Shown: positions 15,194 to 16,739 of the stretch, in pieces
Numbering within the stretch: position 1 is the first letter of the stretch
Layout: the number at the start of each line of letters is the position of its first letter
Source: Clostridia bacterium
GTDB lineage: Bacteria; Bacillota; Clostridia; UMGS1883
Direction of reading: 5' to 3'
Length of the DNA: 16,739 nucleotides
Assembly (NCBI GenBank): GCA_021202495.1
Contig: JAJQCX010000161.1
Location: 1 to 16,739 of the forward strand
The notes under the pieces: generated by a model
Told to the model about the DNA's origin: nothing
What the model saw: only the letters and a program-made list of their open reading frames with translations
The model's database searches: none
Position numbers and translations under genes: made by a program

Positions 15194-15222
15194 AAAAGCC
15201 GCCTTCAAACAGGGCGGCTTTT
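15194..15222 (+). terminator. Terminator-like hairpin after the small lipoprotein gene
   Basis: A perfect 10-bp stem AAAAGCCGCC (15194-15203) with GGCGGCTTTT (15213-15222) and a 9-base loop. Only four T residues close the stem, so termination may be partial. It begins 9 bases after the lipoprotein stop and ends 17 bases before the glycosylase start, leaving little room for a separate promoter for the latter. Confidence 0.7.
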
Positions 15223-15239
15223 GGATAAGGAAGAAAATA

Positions 15240-15737
15240 ATGCAGATACATCCTTTTGACGCGATTTTCGATGAAAATTCAAAAATATTGATATTGGGAA
15301 GCTTCCCGTCGGTGAAATCACGGGAGCAGATGTTTTTTTACGGTCATCCGCAAAACAGGTTTTGGCGCGTTTTGGGCGGCGTGTTCGGAGAGGCTGCGCC
15401 CGAAACGATTGAGGAAAAGAAACGGTTCCTCTTATCGCACGGCGTTGCGCTGTGGGACGTGATAGCCTCGTGCGAGATTGAGGGCAGCTCGGACAGCTCG
15501 ATAAAAAACGTGACGGCAAACGATTTGTCAAAAATATTAACCGGAGCCGATATAAGGCAAATTTTCACGAACGGACGAACAAGCGAAAAATATTTCAATA
15601 AATATACCCGCCCTGTGATTGGGCGGGAGTGTATTGCGCTGCCGTCGACAAGCCCGGCTAACGCGGCGTGGAGCTTGGAAAGGCTGATTGAGGCGTGGAG
15701 GGTTATTGTTGAGGGAATTGAAGGTTATACGTTGTGA
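15240..15737 (+). CDS. DNA-deoxyinosine (hypoxanthine) glycosylase, UDG family 6
   Basis: A 165-residue base-excision repair enzyme of the uracil-DNA-glycosylase superfamily. The family-6 signatures are visible: ILGSFPSVKS (18-27) for the first active-site motif, FYGHPQNRFW (33-42) for substrate positioning, and LPSTSPANAAW near the C-terminus as the DNA-intercalating loop. Family 6 (HDG) enzymes remove hypoxanthine arising from adenine deamination. ATG 15240 has AAGGAAG about 7 bases upstream. The nearest upstream element is a terminator-like hairpin, so expression may rely on read-through from the hydF/lipoprotein transcript. It converges on radC, another gene often named for DNA repair, though the pairing may be chance. 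Confidence 0.88.
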   Translation: MQIHPFDAIFDENSKILILGSFPSVKSREQMFFYGHPQNRFWRVLGGVFGEAAPETIEEKKRFLLSHGVALWDVIASCEIEGSSDSSIKNVTANDLSKILTGADIRQIFTNGRTSEKYFNKYTRPVIGRECIALPSTSPANAAWSLERLIEAWRVIVEGIEGYTL

Positions 15738-15780
15738 TATGGGAATTTTTGAGGGGTGGGAGACAAAAAGGACGCAAATA

Positions 15781-15823
15781 AAAAAAGTGCGGCAGTAGAC
15801 CGCGGGCGGAGCAAGCCCCGCCC
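15781..15823 (-). terminator. Probable terminator region for radC
   Basis: Reading leftwards after the radC stop, a hairpin GGGCGG (15823-15818) with CCGCCC (15809-15804) is followed by a smaller GCGG/CCGC hairpin and then a run of T residues (opposite the A-run ending at 15786). It can serve the minus strand. On the plus strand it lies about 45-85 bases after the glycosylase stop, but without a following T-run. Confidence 0.5.
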
Positions 15824-15832
15824 ATATAACTG

Positions 15833-16495
15833 TTACATTAAACCTCGCTCCTGCATGGAGGAAAATCTGCCGTTGGCGACTATGATGTGGTCAAGAACCG
15901 AGATGCCGATTGATTTAAACATTTTGCAGAGGACTTCCGTGAGCTTTATGTCGTCGTTTGAGGGGATGAGCGAGCCGCCGGGGTGGTTGTGGGTTAAGAT
16001 TACCGTTGTTGCACCGCAGCGAAGCGCGGCTTCGGCGGCTTTGCGGGGCGAGACGGTTGTGTTTGAAACGGTGCCGGTTTCGATAATCTCAAAATTTATG
16101 CAGCGCATTTGGGTTGTGAGGGAGATAATCCCGAAAACCTCGATTGTGCGCTCTCCGATTTTTGAAACGGCATAGTTTCCCATGGCGGTGGGAGTGTTTA
16201 AAACGGGCGTGCCGTTGGCGCGGCTTTGAAGATAGTAATTGCCGAAAGCGGGCGTCATGTTCAAAAGAGCCGCCGTCGTTTCGGTGAGACCGAATTTTTT
16301 TAAATCCTCCCTGTCGGCTTCAAGCACGGAATGAAAGCTGCCGAACCGGTCGATTAAGCTGTGAGCCAAAGCATTGGTATCGCGGCGCGGGAGCACGAAA
16401 TACAAAAGCATTTCAAGCGCTTCGTGCGGCTCGAAATTGTCGATGCCCTCTTTGTAAAAGCGTTCTCTCATTCTCTGACGGTGACCTTCAGCCAT
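15833..16495 (-). CDS. radC: RadC-family JAMM/MPN+ protein
   Basis: A 220-residue protein of the RadC (UPF0758) family. Residues ~20-80 carry the helix-hairpin-helix-like N-terminal part, and ~95-220 the MPN+ domain with the zinc site THNHPGGSLIPSNDD (His169, His171, Asp182 in HxHx10D spacing). Despite the name, a DNA-repair role is doubtful and the biochemical function is unknown; some homologues are linked to mobile DNA. The frame extends to 16522, but that start lies inside the -10 box. I place the start at ATG 16495, with GGGAGGGGG 6 bases upstream. C-terminal sequence SSMQERGLM deviates slightly from the common FSFKE.GLL end but length is normal. Confidence 0.92.
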   Translation of the reverse strand: MAEGHRQRMRERFYKEGIDNFEPHEALEMLLYFVLPRRDTNALAHSLIDRFGSFHSVLEADREDLKKFGLTETTAALLNMTPAFGNYYLQSRANGTPVLNTPTAMGNYAVSKIGERTIEVFGIISLTTQMRCINFEIIETGTVSNTTVSPRKAAEAALRCGATTVILTHNHPGGSLIPSNDDIKLTEVLCKMFKSIGISVLDHIIVANGRFSSMQERGLM

Positions 16496-16521
16496 TGTAA
16501 TCCCCCTCCCTGATAAATACA

Positions 16522-16550
16522 ATTATATTGTAAAATGCATATTTCGTCAA
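16522..16550 (-). promoter_or_regulatory. Consensus sigma-A promoter for radC
   Basis: On the minus strand TTGACG (16550-16545) and TATAAT (16527-16522) are exactly 17 bases apart. Transcription should begin near 16515, about 20 bases before the ATG at 16495. Confidence 0.85.
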
Positions 16551-16580
16551 ACACATTTTTTGCTTGGCGGATATTTTTTT

Positions 16581-16614
16581 GCAAAACAAAAGCCCTTTCA
16601 GAACAGAAAGGGCT
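16581..16614 (-). terminator. Rho-independent terminator of the tRNA-Thr gene
   Basis: On the minus strand AGCCCTTTC (16614-16606) and GAAAGGGCT (16599-16591) form a perfect 9-bp stem with a 6-base loop, followed by TTTTGTTTTGC. The stem begins at the last base of the tRNA CCA end. Confidence 0.88.
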
Positions 16615-16689
16615 GGAGCCGATAGTCAGACTCGAACTGACGACCCCCTCATTACGAATGAGGTGCTCTACCAACTGAGCTATACCGGC
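16614..16689 (-). tRNA. tRNA-Thr (anticodon CGT)
   Basis: The minus strand folds into a full cloverleaf. The acceptor stem GCCGGTA pairs with TATCGGC (one G-T pair), the D arm contains AGCTCAGTTGGTAGAGC, and the anticodon stem CCTCA/TGAGG holds loop TTCGTAA with anticodon CGT, reading ACG. The T arm contains GTTCGAGTC. The CCA end is encoded (16616-16614). No intron or mismatch beyond the wobble pair is seen. Confidence 0.96.
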
Positions 16690-16702
16690 GAACAACAAAT
16701 GT

Positions 16703-16731
16703 ATTTTACAATCAAATATGTGATTTGTCAA
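16703..16731 (-). promoter_or_regulatory. Promoter of the tRNA-Thr gene
   Basis: On the minus strand TTGACA (16731-16726) and TAAAAT (16708-16703) are separated by 17 bases, ending 13 bases upstream of the mature tRNA 5' end. With the terminator on the other side, this is a single-gene tRNA transcription unit. Confidence 0.85.
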
Positions 16732-16739
16732 GATAAATA

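Noticed and set aside
15756..16175. Plus-strand 139-codon open frame
   Set aside because: Runs through the radC terminator region and antisense to radC; no family resemblance.
16468..16731. Minus-strand 87-codon open frame over the tRNA
   Set aside because: It reads through the tRNA-Thr gene, its promoter and its terminator; the peptide with GIAQLVEHLIRNEGVVSSSL is the familiar artefact of translating a tRNA gene.

Overview
The window looks like chromosomal DNA of a strictly anaerobic Firmicute, probably a gut- or rumen-type member of Clostridia. Three things point that way: an [FeFe]-hydrogenase maturase (HydF), the order DUF512 radical-SAM gene - der - plsY, and a TrpXYZ-type amino-acid ABC transporter. 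Base composition is near balanced, Shine-Dalgarno sites are strong, TTG and GTG starts are frequent, and genes are tightly packed and often overlap. The lineage is inferred from gene content; no rRNA or other marker is present.

Layout. (1) Positions 1-594 are mobile debris: the 5' end of an insertion sequence (ISAs1-like, transposase reading off the left edge) abuts an internal piece of a phage tail tape-measure gene, which ends abruptly where chromosomal genes begin. (2) Positions 595-7383 hold six minus-strand genes, probably one transcript from a promoter near 7430-7455: a PDZ/DUF512 radical-SAM-like protein, Der GTPase, PlsY acyltransferase, a BaiN/HI0933-type flavoprotein, a COG2509 flavoprotein and a carboxymuconolactone-decarboxylase/cupin fusion. 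The first five are nearly contiguous. (3) Positions 7384-7774 are a divergent intergenic region with promoters on both strands and, between them, a block of hairpins and short repeats. (4) Positions 7775-11721 (+) encode a GldA-like metal-dependent dehydrogenase followed closely by a lipoprotein, a permease and an ATPase of a TrpXYZ-like importer. (5) Positions 11721-11897 are one large imperfect inverted repeat, MITE-like. (6) Positions 11924-15010 (+) are a translationally coupled run: MarR regulator, xanthine phosphoribosyltransferase, EamA permease, HydF. (7) Positions 15050-15737 (+) hold a 44-residue lipoprotein, a terminator-like hairpin and a family-6 (hypoxanthine) DNA glycosylase. 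(8) Positions 15833-16731 (-) hold a RadC-family JAMM protein and a monocistronic tRNA-Thr(CGT), each with a consensus promoter.

Most of the window is ordinary core-genome content. I did not find a clearly new multi-gene system. The points most worth a second look are the large inverted-repeat element at 11721-11897, the hairpin cluster at 7480-7670, the IS/phage/chromosome junctions at the left edge, the linkage of a dehydrogenase to an amino-acid importer, and the unusual MarR-xpt-EamA-hydF run.
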